Below the pieces are notes generated by a model. That model had not been told where the DNA came from and did not search any database. It saw only the letters and a program-made list of their open reading frames with translations. 64,000 bases of DNA from Candidatus Altimarinota bacterium. Lineage in GTDB: Bacteria; Patescibacteriota; Gracilibacteria; BD1-5; UBA6164. Made by a program: the position numbers and the translations under genes. How positions within the stretch are numbered: the first letter of the stretch is position 1; every line of letters begins with the position of its first letter. The stretch is taken from NCBI GenBank assembly GCA_028713225.1, contig JAQTOS010000002.1:115627-179626 (forward strand). The letters run 5' to 3'. Below are positions 47,246 through 56,200 of this stretch, one piece after another.

Positions 47246-47271
47246 TAGCACATAGATATTATATGTGCTAA
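47246..47271. other. Hairpin upstream of clpB
   Basis: TTAGCACATA/TATGTGCTAA stem 26 bases upstream of the clpB ATG. Could be an operator or a leader element; it is not CIRCE. Confidence 0.45.
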
Positions 47272-47305
47272 AAATTAAAAGTCAAAAGATTTTTTTGAAA
47301 TAAAA

Positions 47306-47323
47306 AAAGAGCCGAAGCTCTTT
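47306..47323 (-). terminator. Terminator of the micro-ORF unit
   Basis: AAAGAGC/GCTCTTT stem with TTCG loop followed on the minus strand by a T-run. Confidence 0.85.
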
Positions 47324-47350
47324 GTAGATTTAGGATTTCTCCCGGGACTT

Positions 47351-47386
47351 TTAGGCATTACCACCTTCATTAATCATGGTTTTCAT
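47351..47386 (-). CDS. Micro-ORF C, 11 aa
   Basis: MKTMINEGGNA with Shine-Dalgarno GAGAGG seven bases before ATG. Both glycines are GGT. Last of three tiny ORFs in one transcript; all end in Ala-stop. Too short for homology; may be a peptide or leader. Confidence 0.4.
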   Translation of the reverse strand: MKTMINEGGNA

Positions 47387-47460
47387 GATATACCTCTCAT
47401 TTTGATTTGGTTTAGAGCTTTTTGCTCAAACTTTATCTTAATATCATTTTTAGGCCATGA

Positions 47461-47484
47461 TTAAGCACTAATAATTTTCATCAT
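47461..47484 (-). CDS. Micro-ORF B, 7 aa
   Basis: MMKIISA preceded by the strongest Shine-Dalgarno in the window (AGGAGGTG, spaced 4-7 bases from the two ATGs). Second of three tiny ORFs. Confidence 0.4.
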   Translation of the reverse strand: MMKIISA

Positions 47485-47530
47485 AAGGCACCTCCTGTTT
47501 TTTTTCGATTAAATCGAGATCGCGGACGGT

Positions 47531-47560
47531 TTATGCAAAAATAGAAAATCGCCGTTTCAT
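47531..47560 (-). CDS. Micro-ORF A, 9 aa
   Basis: Nine codons, ATG AAA CGG CGA TTT TCT ATT TTT GCA (MKRRFSIFA in the standard code), with Shine-Dalgarno GAGGAG. It uses consecutive CGG and CGA codons that native genes avoid. First of three tiny ORFs. Confidence 0.4.
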   Translation of the reverse strand: MKRRFSIFA

Positions 47561-47617
47561 AACAGACTCCTCATTCGGATTTTATTTTTATTTCTGGAAT
47601 TCGATTGAAAACTATTT

Positions 47618-47646
47618 CTTTATATGAATTTTAGCTTGTAAGTCAA
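47618..47646 (-). promoter_or_regulatory. Promoter of the micro-ORF unit
   Basis: Minus strand TTGACT (47641-47646), 16-17 bases, TATAAAG (47618-47624). Same type as the promoters of the islet genes at 43853 and 44513. Confidence 0.65.
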
Positions 47647-47661
47647 ATAAAATACAAAAAA

Positions 47662-47682
47662 AAGAGCCAAAGGAGGCTCTTA
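47662..47682 (-). terminator. Terminator after the Rsm methyltransferase
   Basis: AAGAGCC/GGCTCTT stem and eight T on the minus strand. Confidence 0.85.
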
Positions 47683-47684
47683 GA

Positions 47685-48629
47685 TTATACTTTTCTAAAT
47701 TTAGCTATGAAAAATCATTCACTCATTTGATTTGGAATACATCTCAAAGTTTTTTCGCATGTCTTTCTGTAAACTTGCTTTCCAAAAGCTTTTATTCCAG
47801 GTCTAGTAAATTCTGAATTTAGAGAGATTTCTTCTATCTTTAATTCTGGAAAATTAGAAAGTAGGAAGTGAACTATGGCTTCATTTTCTTCTGGTGCGAT
47901 TGTACAAGTAGAATATACCAAGATTCAATCTTCTTTTAGAAGTGGAACACAAGATTTTAAAATTTCTCTTTGAAGATAGTAATTTGCTTTGATATTTTTT
48001 TCTGACCAAAAAGAATAAGTTTTTTCAGTATTTAAGTTTATTCTTCATTCAGCAGAACAGGGAAGATCAGCTAATATTCTATCATAAGTTCAGATTTCTA
48101 ATTTTTCTCAAAGAACTTTTGCATCAAATTTCACAGTTTTTACATTTGTAACTCCAAGTTTAGCAATATTTGCATTTAATTTAGCTAGTCTTAGAGCGTT
48201 TAATTCATTTGCTGTAATTTCTCCAGTATTTTCCATAATATCTCGGATTTGTGTAGTTTTACTACCTGGAGCTGAAGTTATATCTAATACTTTTAAATCT
48301 TTTTCCAAGTCTAGAAATGAAACTGGAATTTGGCTAGAAATTCATTGAATATAGATTTCTCAGTTTTTGTAGCAATTTAGATTCCATAAATCTCTTTCTA
48401 TTCAGTTTTCTAGGATAAAAGCATCAGATAAAAAATCTATTTTTGTAAGTTTTAATCCTGCAGCGTCTATTTCAGCTAAAACTGATTCAGTATTTCATTT
48501 TATTTTATTTATTCTAAAAACTGTTTTTCTTTTTGCTGTTTCAAAACCAGCTTTAATTATTTCTATATCTTCTTTAGAGTATATTTTTTCAAGTCTTTCA
48601 AAGAATTCTTTAGGAAGTTTTTCTGTCAT
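47685..48629 (-). CDS. 16S rRNA m5C methyltransferase (RsmB/RsmF, NOL1/NOP2/Sun family)
   Basis: 314 residues. SAM-dependent cytosine-5 methyltransferase for rRNA. SAM motif ITSAPGSKTTQIRDIM, catalytic motif ADLPCSAEGR and YSTCTIAPEENE carry the two conserved cysteines. Short for RsmB (no N-terminal NusB domain), so closer to RsmF or the Sun core. TQI-CGA-DIM shows CGA read in a place where Trp would be unlikely. Which cytosine is modified is unknown. Confidence 0.88.
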
Positions 48630-48686
48630 TTTTTCTTTTTAATAGTTAATTTCGTTTTGCATTATATTTAAAAATCCAATTTAAAC

Positions 48687-48715
48687 AAAAAAGAGAAATA
48701 AAATCTCTCTTTTTT
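48687..48715 (-). terminator. Terminator after xth
   Basis: AAAAAAGAGA/TCTCTCTTTTTT hairpin with T-run on the minus strand. Confidence 0.85.
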
Positions 48716-48718
48716 GCT

Positions 48719-49504
48719 TTATAAATCAATTTCTAAAACTATAGGACAATGGTCAGATCCCATTACTTGAGTTAAGTGATAACAATCTTTTATTTTATCT
48801 TTTATAGAGTTTGATACGAAGAAATAATCTATTCTCCAGCCCACGTTTCTTGGTCTAGCTCAAGCTCTATATGACCACCAACTATAAACATCTTTTTTGT
48901 CTCAATTTGCTTTTCTAAAAGCATCTGTATATCAAGCTTTTAAATAACTTGTTAATTTATCTCTTTCAATAGGTAAAAATCAAATACTATTTTTATTATC
49001 TTCAGGTCTTGCAATATCTATTTCTGTGTGAGCAATATTGAAATCTCAAAGTATTACTAAATTTTCTCCAGATGAAGTTATTTTATTTGAATAATCTATG
49101 ATTTTATCATAAAATTCTAGCTTATAATCAAGCATATTTTCTTCTGTAACTTTTTGTCATCAGTTAGGAAAATATCCATTTATTATTCTTAAATTTTCAA
49201 GTTTTATTTCAGTAAGTCTTCCGTGCTCATGAAAATGTTCTACTTCTCAAAAATGATTTTTTGTATCAAGAGCTTTAAGCGAATTTTTATAAAAAATTGC
49301 TGTTCCAGCATAACCAGGTTTAGCTCAAGTATGCCAAACATAATTGTATCATTCTATTTCACCAACTTCTTTCAAAAATTGTTCTTCAAAAGCTTTTGTT
49401 TCTTGTACACAAATTATATCAGGATTTTGTTCGCTAATAAATTCTCTAAATCATTTTTGAGCAACAGCTCTTATTCAGTTTACATTCCAAGATATTATTT
49501 TCAT
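48719..49504 (-). CDS. xth: Exodeoxyribonuclease III
   Basis: 261 residues. AP endonuclease and 3'-5' exonuclease of base excision repair. Signatures: [65 protein letters not shown] and the final [11 protein letters not shown]. All active-site residues present, several of their glycines UGA. Downstream of dedA with a 21-base gap. Confidence 0.94.
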
Positions 49505-49525
49505 AAAATTTTTATTAAGATTTAA

Positions 49526-50290
49526 TTATTTTTTACTTTTCTCTTCTATTTCAGCTTGTTTTTCAGCTAAATATTTCATAAAAGCTTCTTTTTTGAAGAA
49601 ATATATAAATGCAAAACTTCAAATCATAATTCAGGCAATTATATATCCCATATAATCCACTATTTTTTCATAATTTGCAGCAAAAACTACTCAAACACTT
49701 ATCATTACCGTTGCCCGGACAGCTGAACCAATTATATTATATAAGAAAAAAGTTTTGTGTTTCATATTTGCTCAAGCTAAAACAAATGGCATAAATGCTC
49801 TAGCTACATTATGAAATTTAGCTAAAATCACTGCGAAACTTCAGTATTTTTCTACCCAAGATTTTAAATATTTACTTTCAGTTTTTCCTATTCCAAACCA
49901 ATCTCAATATTTATTTATAAATTTTTCTCAGTAATTTTTCCCAAGTAAAAACCCAGCTTCATTTCCAAGAATTGCTCAAATAGTTCAAGCAAGAATAGTA
50001 TAAAACATATATTTAGTTCCAAAAAATCAACCAACTATCATCATAATATTTTGTCCAGGAATAACTACTCCAAGAACTGGAAATCATTCTATCGCTGAAC
50101 TTATTCAAACAATTACATAATTCCAATATCCAAGGTTTTGTACTTCATTTTTTATCCACTCTATAGCATCTTTAACCAAATCTGGTCTGAAAATACTTAT
50201 GATAGTCAAACTTATCATAAGTATAATTAAAGCTACATTTATTATTTGCATTAATCATTTCACTAACTTTTTCATTGTTTTTTTAAGCAT
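49526..50290 (-). CDS. DedA-family membrane protein
   Basis: 254 residues. SNARE-associated/DedA (DUF… VTT) proteins include undecaprenyl-phosphate flippases, a fit with uppS here. Membrane segments at about 15-37, 55-90, 140-165, 180-200, 215-235. Motif LGNEAGFLLGKNYGEKF and HNVARAFMPFVLAG are typical (charged pair in the re-entrant loop). Codon 192 is CGG (49715-49717) in YNIIGSAV-CGG-A, the position usually Trp in DedA (NxIGaxxW). Start MLKKTM; an internal ATG is possible. Confidence 0.88.
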
Positions 50291-50431
50291 TTATTTTTGG
50301 CTTGTTTAAGATATATCTTTTTTATTATAATTATTTTTGCTATAAGTAAAGAAACTTTTTATATTAAAACTTGCTAAAAGTCTTATATTTATGATACAAT
50401 AATTTTGTAATTAATTATTAACTATTTTTTT

Positions 50432-51256
50432 ATGTATCCACTGAAAATAAACGAAAAATATGATTTGCCAAATTTGGCTAATTTATGGAGAAGATTTACT
50501 ACTCTTTATACTGGGAATTATCTTCCTGGAGATATGAGAATTTGAGTTGGATCGCATCCTGGAGTTGATATAGTTCCACCAGTAAAAAATGCTCCAGTTT
50601 ATGCTTGTCTTGATGGGGAAGTAGTTATGGCTGAAAATAAAGGATCTTACGGTAATATTGTAGTTTTGAAACATGAAGGAACTTATGATCCAGCAGATTT
50701 TACTAAAAAAACTACACTTTTTTCTTGTCACTTACATTTGTCAGAAATTGATGTTAAAAAATGAGACCAAGTTAGTGAAGGAACTCAAATCGGTAAAACT
50801 TGAAATACTGGTAATTCTACTGGAGAACATTTGCATTTTCAAATAGATAGAGCTGAATCTCCATATCATGCTTATTGGCCATTTACTTGAGCTGAACAAC
50901 AAGCTGCAAAACTTGATTTTATGTGAGCAGTAAATGCTGGACTTGGACTTGATAATGTATACAAATATACTATAGACCCACTAGTTTATCTAGATAAAGT
51001 TGATGCTTATAGAAATAATTCTACTCCTATTACTCCAAAAGTAGTTTCTCCTGTAATTGAAACTCCTAAACCAGTTGCTCCAAAAGCAGAAGTAAAAATT
51101 GAAACTCCTGTAGTAACAACAGCTAAAGTAGAAGTAAAAGTAGAAACTCCTAAAGTTGTTACTCCAAAAGTAGAAACTCCAACAATCAAAGTAGCATCTC
51201 TTGATTCTTCTGTTGATGTAATAAGCGCTGATGGAACAGTGCAAAAAAAAAATTAA
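50432..51256 (+). CDS. M23 family peptidase with repeat linker
   Basis: 274 residues in this frame. LytM/M23 zinc peptidase: GSHPGVDIVPP (first His/Asp ligands) and GEHLHFQID (HxH) are intact. Glu/Val/Pro-rich linker repeats follow (VETPKVVTPKVETP, PVAPKAEVKIETPV), typical of cell-wall spacers. The frame ends at TAA 51254-51256 in a run of ten A (51243-51252). SLH-like domains follow in the -1 frame without a start codon, so the full protein is probably a fusion of about 448 residues. No signal peptide seen. Confidence 0.88.
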
Positions 51257-51777
51257 AAACTTCTAAAAATTTCTCTGATTTAAAAGATGAAGAAAAATTC
51301 ATAGATTTCATAGATGATTTAGCGAGCAGAAAAATAGTTTCTTGATTTGATGGGGGATTATTTAAACCTAATAATGAAATTTCTAGGGCAGAACTTTTAA
51401 AATTGATTTTTCTTCTAAATTGAAAGAACTTATCAACAGATGAAAAAACTTATTTTCTAGATGTAAAATCCGATTCTTGGTATAAAAGATATGTGAATAC
51501 AGCTTTAGAAAATAATATTATTTCTCGCTCAAGTCACTTCAATCCAAATATGTCTCTTACTAGAGTTGAATGATTGAAAATGATTTTACTATCAGTTTTA
51601 GGAACTTTTTCTCTGAAATATTCAGGCAAATTTCTAGATGTAAAATCATCAGATTGGTTTAGTTCTTACACAGAATATGCTGATAGAAACTGACTTATTA
51701 AAGATTTAGAAAATTATTTTTATCCAACTAAGAAATTAACAAGGTTAGAAATAATGTACATACTTTATAAAATTTAA
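51253..51777 (+). CDS. SLH-domain tail of the M23 peptidase, in -1 frame
   Basis: About 174 codons open from the poly-A run to TAA 51775-51777. Three S-layer homology-like repeats: IVSGFDGGLFKPNNEISRAE, then YFLDVKSDSWYKRYVNTALE with FNPNMSLTRVEGL, then FLDVKSSDWFSSYTEYADRN with FYPTKKLTRLEIM. SLH domains anchor proteins to the cell wall. There is no start codon near its beginning, so it must be reached by -1 slippage at A-AAA-AAA or by an A-run length change. Confidence 0.8.
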
Positions 51778-51778
51778 T

Positions 51779-51803
51779 AAAAAAGCGAGAAATCGCTTTT
51801 TTT
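51779..51803 (+). terminator. Terminator after the SLH tail
   Basis: AAAAAAGCGA/TCGCTTTTTT hairpin with T-run; it ends the combined M23-SLH transcript. Confidence 0.88.
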
Positions 51804-51854
51804 CTTGTAAAAAATTTTCTTTTAAATAAACTAAAAATACTTAAAATCTTAGTA

Positions 51855-51980
51855 AAAACCCATCCCCTCGTTCCTCGGGACTTCCCTTGAAAAGGGAAGA
51901 AATTCTGTTCTATTTCCTCCCTTTTATCCGAAGGTGTATCCTTTAGGGCCAAGGGAGGTGGCTGAAAGCCGGAGGGTTTT
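51855..51980. repeat. 126-bp palindromic dispersed repeat (MITE-like)
   Basis: Ends AAAACCC…GGGTTTT inverted; inner CTTCCCTTGAAAAGGGAAG and TCCGAAGG…CCTTTAGGGCCAAGGGAGG segments fold into several hairpins. GC-rich against the local background, no ORF. A shorter relative lies at 12722-12766. Confidence 0.7.
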
Positions 51981-52019
51981 ATATACTAAAATTAAAATAT
52001 TTTAAACTAAAATAAAAAT

Positions 52020-52430
52020 ATGAATTTAAGCCTAGATTTTTGAGACTCTAAAACTCCAAGTTTCAAGAGAAAAATTATGCAAAACGTTATAATAGACAGA
52101 AAATCAAAATATACAGTCACTTGAGGTTATATCAATTCACTTGAAGAAGTAGCCGAATATATGAAAGATTTACTCAAAGATAAATATTTTCAGAAATCCT
52201 CACATAATACTTTTGCCTACAGAATAAAAGATCAAAATTGACTTATTTTAGAATGAAAAAATGATGATTGAGAAGTTGGTGCAGGGAATTGTATACTCAG
52301 AGAATTGCAAAGAGAAAATGCTATAAATACAATAGTCGTTGTAACCAGATATTTCTGAGGAATTCATCTAAATACAGACAGATTCAAAAATGTAATTGAG
52401 GCAACTAAGATTTTCTTGAAAGAATTTTAG
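52020..52430 (+). CDS. IMPACT/YigZ family protein
   Basis: 136 residues. IMPACT/UPF0029 fold: KSKYTVTGGYINSLEEV, NTFAYRI…GEVGAGNCILREL, and VVVTRYFGGIHLNTDRFKNV, the family's conserved RYFGG motif. Only the first domain is present (YigZ is about 200 residues). Role unclear; some members affect translation control. Confidence 0.8.
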
Positions 52431-52448
52431 AAATTAATAATAATACAT

Positions 52449-52997
52449 ATGTTAGATTACGAATTTTTATACATCATCTCTGTACCAATTTATATAGTTT
52501 TTCTTATAATATTAATATTAAAGAAAATAAAATTAAATAAACTTATAGTGAGTTCTTTCTTTTATTTTTATATTATTTCATTATTAGCTGTAACGATATT
52601 TCCTATACCAATACAATGATTAAAAGAAATATGAATTTACTTCTGACAAAATAATAATTTCATACCATTGGCATCAATTTTAGAAATACTTAGAAATGAA
52701 GCCTTAAGTAATTTTATAAAAATAAAACAAATTATATGAAATATAGTTTTGTTTATACCAATGTGATTTTTTGTTCCTTTTATTTGGAGAAAATATATTT
52801 TTATTAAAAAAGCTATATATATTTGAATTATATCTTCTTTAACAATAGAAACATTACAATATATAATATCTATAATATTATGATTTAATTATAAAAGTTC
52901 TGATGTAGATGATATATTACTAAATACTATATGATTTATTTTTTGAATTATATTATTTAGATTATTTCGTAATTGATTTCTAAATAAAGATTATTAA
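52449..52997 (+). CDS. VanZ-family membrane protein
   Basis: 182 residues, five membrane segments. The motifs NIVLFIPMGFFVPFIW, TIETLQYI and SSDVDDILLNTIGFIFG are the VanZ signature. VanZ-like proteins raise teicoplanin tolerance in enterococci; the physiological role elsewhere is unclear. Confidence 0.82.
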
Positions 52998-53014
52998 ATA
53001 ATATTAGTGTAAAT

Positions 53015-53050
53015 AAAAAAGAGTAAGGGGAAAATCCTTTACTCTTTTTT
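53015..53050 (+). terminator. Terminator after VanZ-like gene
   Basis: AAAAAAGAGTAAGG/CCTTTACTCTTTTTT hairpin, GGAAAAT loop. Confidence 0.88.
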
Positions 53051-53108
53051 AATTGCTTATTTTAGGTTTTTTCTTATACTGCGCACAAATATTTTTAAGT
53101 AAGAATTT

Positions 53109-54533
53109 ATGACATTTTTAGATTTACCGATTATTGCACCTTTGCAAAAAGCTTTGGCTAAACAAGGTTTTACGGAACCGACTCCTATTCAAGAACAAGT
53201 TATTAGTCACGCTGTTGAGTGAAGAGATATTTTGGGTTCGGCTCAAACTGGTAGTTGAAAAACTCTGGCTTTTGTGCTACCTATTTTACAAAATCTATAT
53301 AATAAAAGATTGGCAAGAAATTTGCCAGATTGAAAAGTTAATAGAAAAATCCAAGCTCTTATTATTGCTCCAAGTAGAGAACTTGTTATTCAAATTTGAG
53401 AAGTTTTTGCTCCTTATGCTACAAATGTAAACTTGAAATATACTTGTATTTATGGTTGAGTAAACGATTTTCATCAAATAAAAGCTATAGAAAAATGAGT
53501 TGATATTCTTATTGCGACTCCTGGAAGATTAGAAGATTTAGTTAGCCAATGAGTTGTAAAATTGTCTTATGTTGAAATTCTTACTATTGATGAAGCTGAT
53601 AAAATGCTTGATTTAGGATTTTTGCCAGATGTAAAAAAAGTTTTAAAAAGAGTTCCAGAAGGGAATAGACAAACTTTTTTCTTTTCTGCAACTATTCCAA
53701 CAGCTATAAGAGAATTAGCAAATTCTATATTGAAAAATCCAGAAGTTATTACTATTACTTGAGTTTCAAAAACTGCTGAATTAGTTACTCAAAAAGTATA
53801 TTACCTTAAAAATGCTAACAAAAGACAATTACTTCAACAAATCGTAAAAAGAAAAGATTTGAAATCTATTTTAGTTTTTGTAAAAACTAGAGAAGATACG
53901 GATTATGTTATGAGTTATGTAAAAGCTGCAAATATAAAATGTGATAATATTCACAAAGATAAGACTCAAAATGCTAGACAAAAGGCTATTCAATCATTAA
54001 AAGACTGAGAAATAAAAGTATTAATTGCCACAGATATTGCATCAAGATGAATTGATATTGATAATCTGGCTTGTGTTGTAAATTACAATATTCCATCAGA
54101 TGCCGAAGATTACATACATCGTATTGGTAGAACAGCAAGAGCTGGTAAATATGGTTTAGCGATTTCTATGTGTGCCGAAGATGAGAAAGCCAAATTTGAA
54201 GCAATCGAAAAACTTGTAGGGAAGACTATTCCAGTAGTTACAGATGAATCATACAAAGAAGAACTTATTCAAAAATGAGTTTTTGTGCAAACAATCAAAA
54301 CAACTTCTATGAAAAAATGAACTTCAAATAAATGAAGAAAATCTGCTCCAAGAAAAGCTTCAGCTTGAGATAAAGTTCAAACAGGTCCAAAATGAAAAAT
54401 AATTTGAGATAAAAAATCAGTTTCTAAAGATTCAAAAAATAAATCACTTGAAGAAGATAAATACAAAGGAAGACAATATGCTCCTAAAAAAGTAGTAAAA
54501 GCTGAGAAAAGAAAAAAAGCTAATAGAAAATAA
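53109..54533 (+). CDS. DEAD-box RNA helicase
   Basis: 474 residues. Q motif TEPTPIQEQ, motif I AQTGSGKT, Ia APSRELV, Ib TPGRLE, II DEAD (TIDEADKML), [39 protein letters not shown] are all present, followed by a Lys/Gly/Ser-rich basic tail of about 110 residues. RhlE-like by layout; probably acts in RNA folding or ribosome assembly. Confidence 0.93.
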
Positions 54534-54536
54534 AAC

Positions 54537-54579
54537 AAAAAATATAGAAAAAATAGTAATTTTTTCTATATTTTTTTTG
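54537..54579 (+). terminator. Terminator after the helicase
   Basis: AAAATATAGAAAAAAT/ATTTTTTCTATATTTT hairpin, AGTA loop, eight T. The 54580-54713 spacer beyond it is AT-rich promoter-like DNA for the retron operon. Confidence 0.85.
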
Positions 54580-54713
54580 TCTAGTTTAAAGTAAGAATGA
54601 GGGATGATATTAAATTTATATTAAATTTTGGTAGTCTTTTAAAAAAAATGTTTGAGTTTCGCTTTGAAATAGGTATATTGAGGAGAGAATTTAGTTTTTA
54701 ATAGAGAGATTCT

Positions 54714-55694
54714 ATGGATTTAGATAATTCAATTTGATGATGATTTATTTATCAATGGCTTGTTTCTTTTTATATTTATATGCTATTAAAAGAAGAATGA
54801 TATTCTATAAATAATTTTTGAAAGTCACCTAGTGATTTTATTGAATTTAGAAAAAATATACTAAAATTTAAAGATTTTTGTTTTAAAAAATTTTGAAATG
54901 ATTTTAATGTAAAGTTGGAAATAATGTTAGAGTGAGATTGAAAATGTTTTGAAGATATTAATTTATTATTTGAAAATAATAGTAATTTAAATGATAATTT
55001 AATTTTTATACAAGTTAAGACTAAGTGATCAGATAAACCAATAACAAGAAATGATTGAATATTAAAATCAATTAATAATTTTATAAAGAATATTAATTTT
55101 AATAAAGATAAATTAAATAATAACTTCTTATTTATTATTTTTTTAAATAATAAATTATCATCTTGATTATTAGATGAAATAAAAAATCAACATGTTGATT
55201 TTTATATAAGTATTATTAATTATATAATAAAAGAAAATAATATAAAAAAAATAAACAAAAATATTAATTATCCATTGAATCCATTGAAAAGTTTATGAGA
55301 TAATTCATTAATTACTAAACATTTAATTATAGATTTGAAAGATAAAAATTTAGCAGATATTAATCTTGCAAAATATATTAAATATTATAAAGAAGATGAA
55401 ATAAAAAAAATATATATGTTAGTCAAAGATTTAAAAATTATATTAGATAATTTAAAAATAATTAAATCTATAAAAGATAAACTTATATTGGATGAATTGA
55501 AAAATTTTTATTGAGAGTCTTTTTACAAAAGTTATTTTAATATCCATATGAAATGACCTAGTAAATATAAAATTTTAAAATATGATAAAGAGTTCAATAC
55601 TTATAAAAAATTTTTATTTACATACTTTTCTTCTAAAGATTGATGAAAATTTATACATGAACTTGATAGTATTTCTAAATGAAAATTTATATAA
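54714..55694 (+). CDS. Putative retron effector, PD-(D/E)xK nuclease-like
   Basis: 326 residues, soluble. The start MDLDNSIGGGFIYQWLVSFY resembles the GG-x-YQ opening of DUF4297/Cap4-type nucleases. Then comes KLEIMLEGDGKCFEDINLLF (E73, D81) and LIFIQVKTKGSDK (Q100-V-K102), spaced as D…(E/Q)xK catalytic residues. The C-terminal half is helix-rich and may sense the retron. Very AT-rich like the RT, and 9 bases upstream of the first ncRNA. Nuclease call is an inference from motif order; no detectable other family. Confidence 0.6.
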
Positions 55695-55703
55695 TTAATT
55701 TGT

Positions 55704-55946
55704 ACTAATCTTATAATTTAGAGTAGTGGTTTTTCTAAAAAACTACAGAATAGATTAAGTTTATTCTATGTAAAGGTTATATATTGCTTCGCAATTATAA
55801 TTACTTCGTAATTATCCACAGTTGAGACTCTCCCATAGGTCGTTTCTCAACTGAGGGAAAAATTGCATTTTTCTCCTCATCGTTTGGAGCTGAAGCTTCC
55901 AAATCGATGTGCTGTGAAGTGAAAAATAGTAAATTATAAGATTAGT
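55704..55946 (+). ncRNA. Retron msr-msd RNA 1
   Basis: Closed by perfect 17-base repeats, a1 ACTAATCTTATAATTTA (55704-55720) and a2 its complement (55930-55946). After a1 comes GAGTAGT, a GTAGT/ACTAC hairpin and an AGAATA/TATTCT hairpin (msr). Then ATTGC/GCAAT and AATTAC/GTAATT hairpins and a CACAG/CTGTG-closed multi-branch region with GTTGAGA/TCTCAAC, GAGG…CCTC and TTTGGA/TCCAAA stems (msd). A G at the GAG after a1 could be the branch point. Architecture matches retron ncRNAs; boundaries of msr and msd are inferred. Confidence 0.75.
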
Positions 55947-55965
55947 TTTAGTTAATTATTTGTTT

Positions 55966-56176
55966 GAATTTTATAAACTAGAGTTAGTAACTTTATGTTA
56001 TAGAATGAGTTAAGCTTATTCGATAAAAAACTTTTATAATGCAAGCAGTTATTATTACTTCGTAATATAATTTAATTCTCTCGTCTTACATGAGTCTTAC
56101 GCTTCGCTTCAGATAAAAACATTTCAGACTTCGAATCAAATTCCTTGTAATGAAAGAATAGTAGTTTATAAAATTC
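55966..56176 (+). ncRNA. Retron msr-msd RNA 2 (tandem paralogue)
   Basis: Closed by perfect 15-base repeats, GAATTTTATAAACTA (55966-55980) and its complement (56162-56176). Follows the same plan as RNA 1: GAGTTAGT after a1, a second hairpin GAATGAG/CTTATTC with TTAAG loop, then ATTACTTCGTAAT, and AATAGT before a2. Sequence differs strongly in the msd part. It lies 24 bases before the RT start. Two RNA genes for one RT is the unusual feature. Confidence 0.7.
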
Positions 56177-56200
56177 AATTAGGTAATTAATATAAAAAAT

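Noticed and set aside
47306..47646. tmRNA or other housekeeping RNA
   Set aside because: No tRNA-like ends or tag-encoding plan; instead a promoter, three ribosome sites, three ORFs and a terminator.
51728..51952. Minus-strand ORF across the 126-bp repeat
   Set aside because: It is a chance frame through the MITE-like element and the SLH tail, with no ribosome site or homology.
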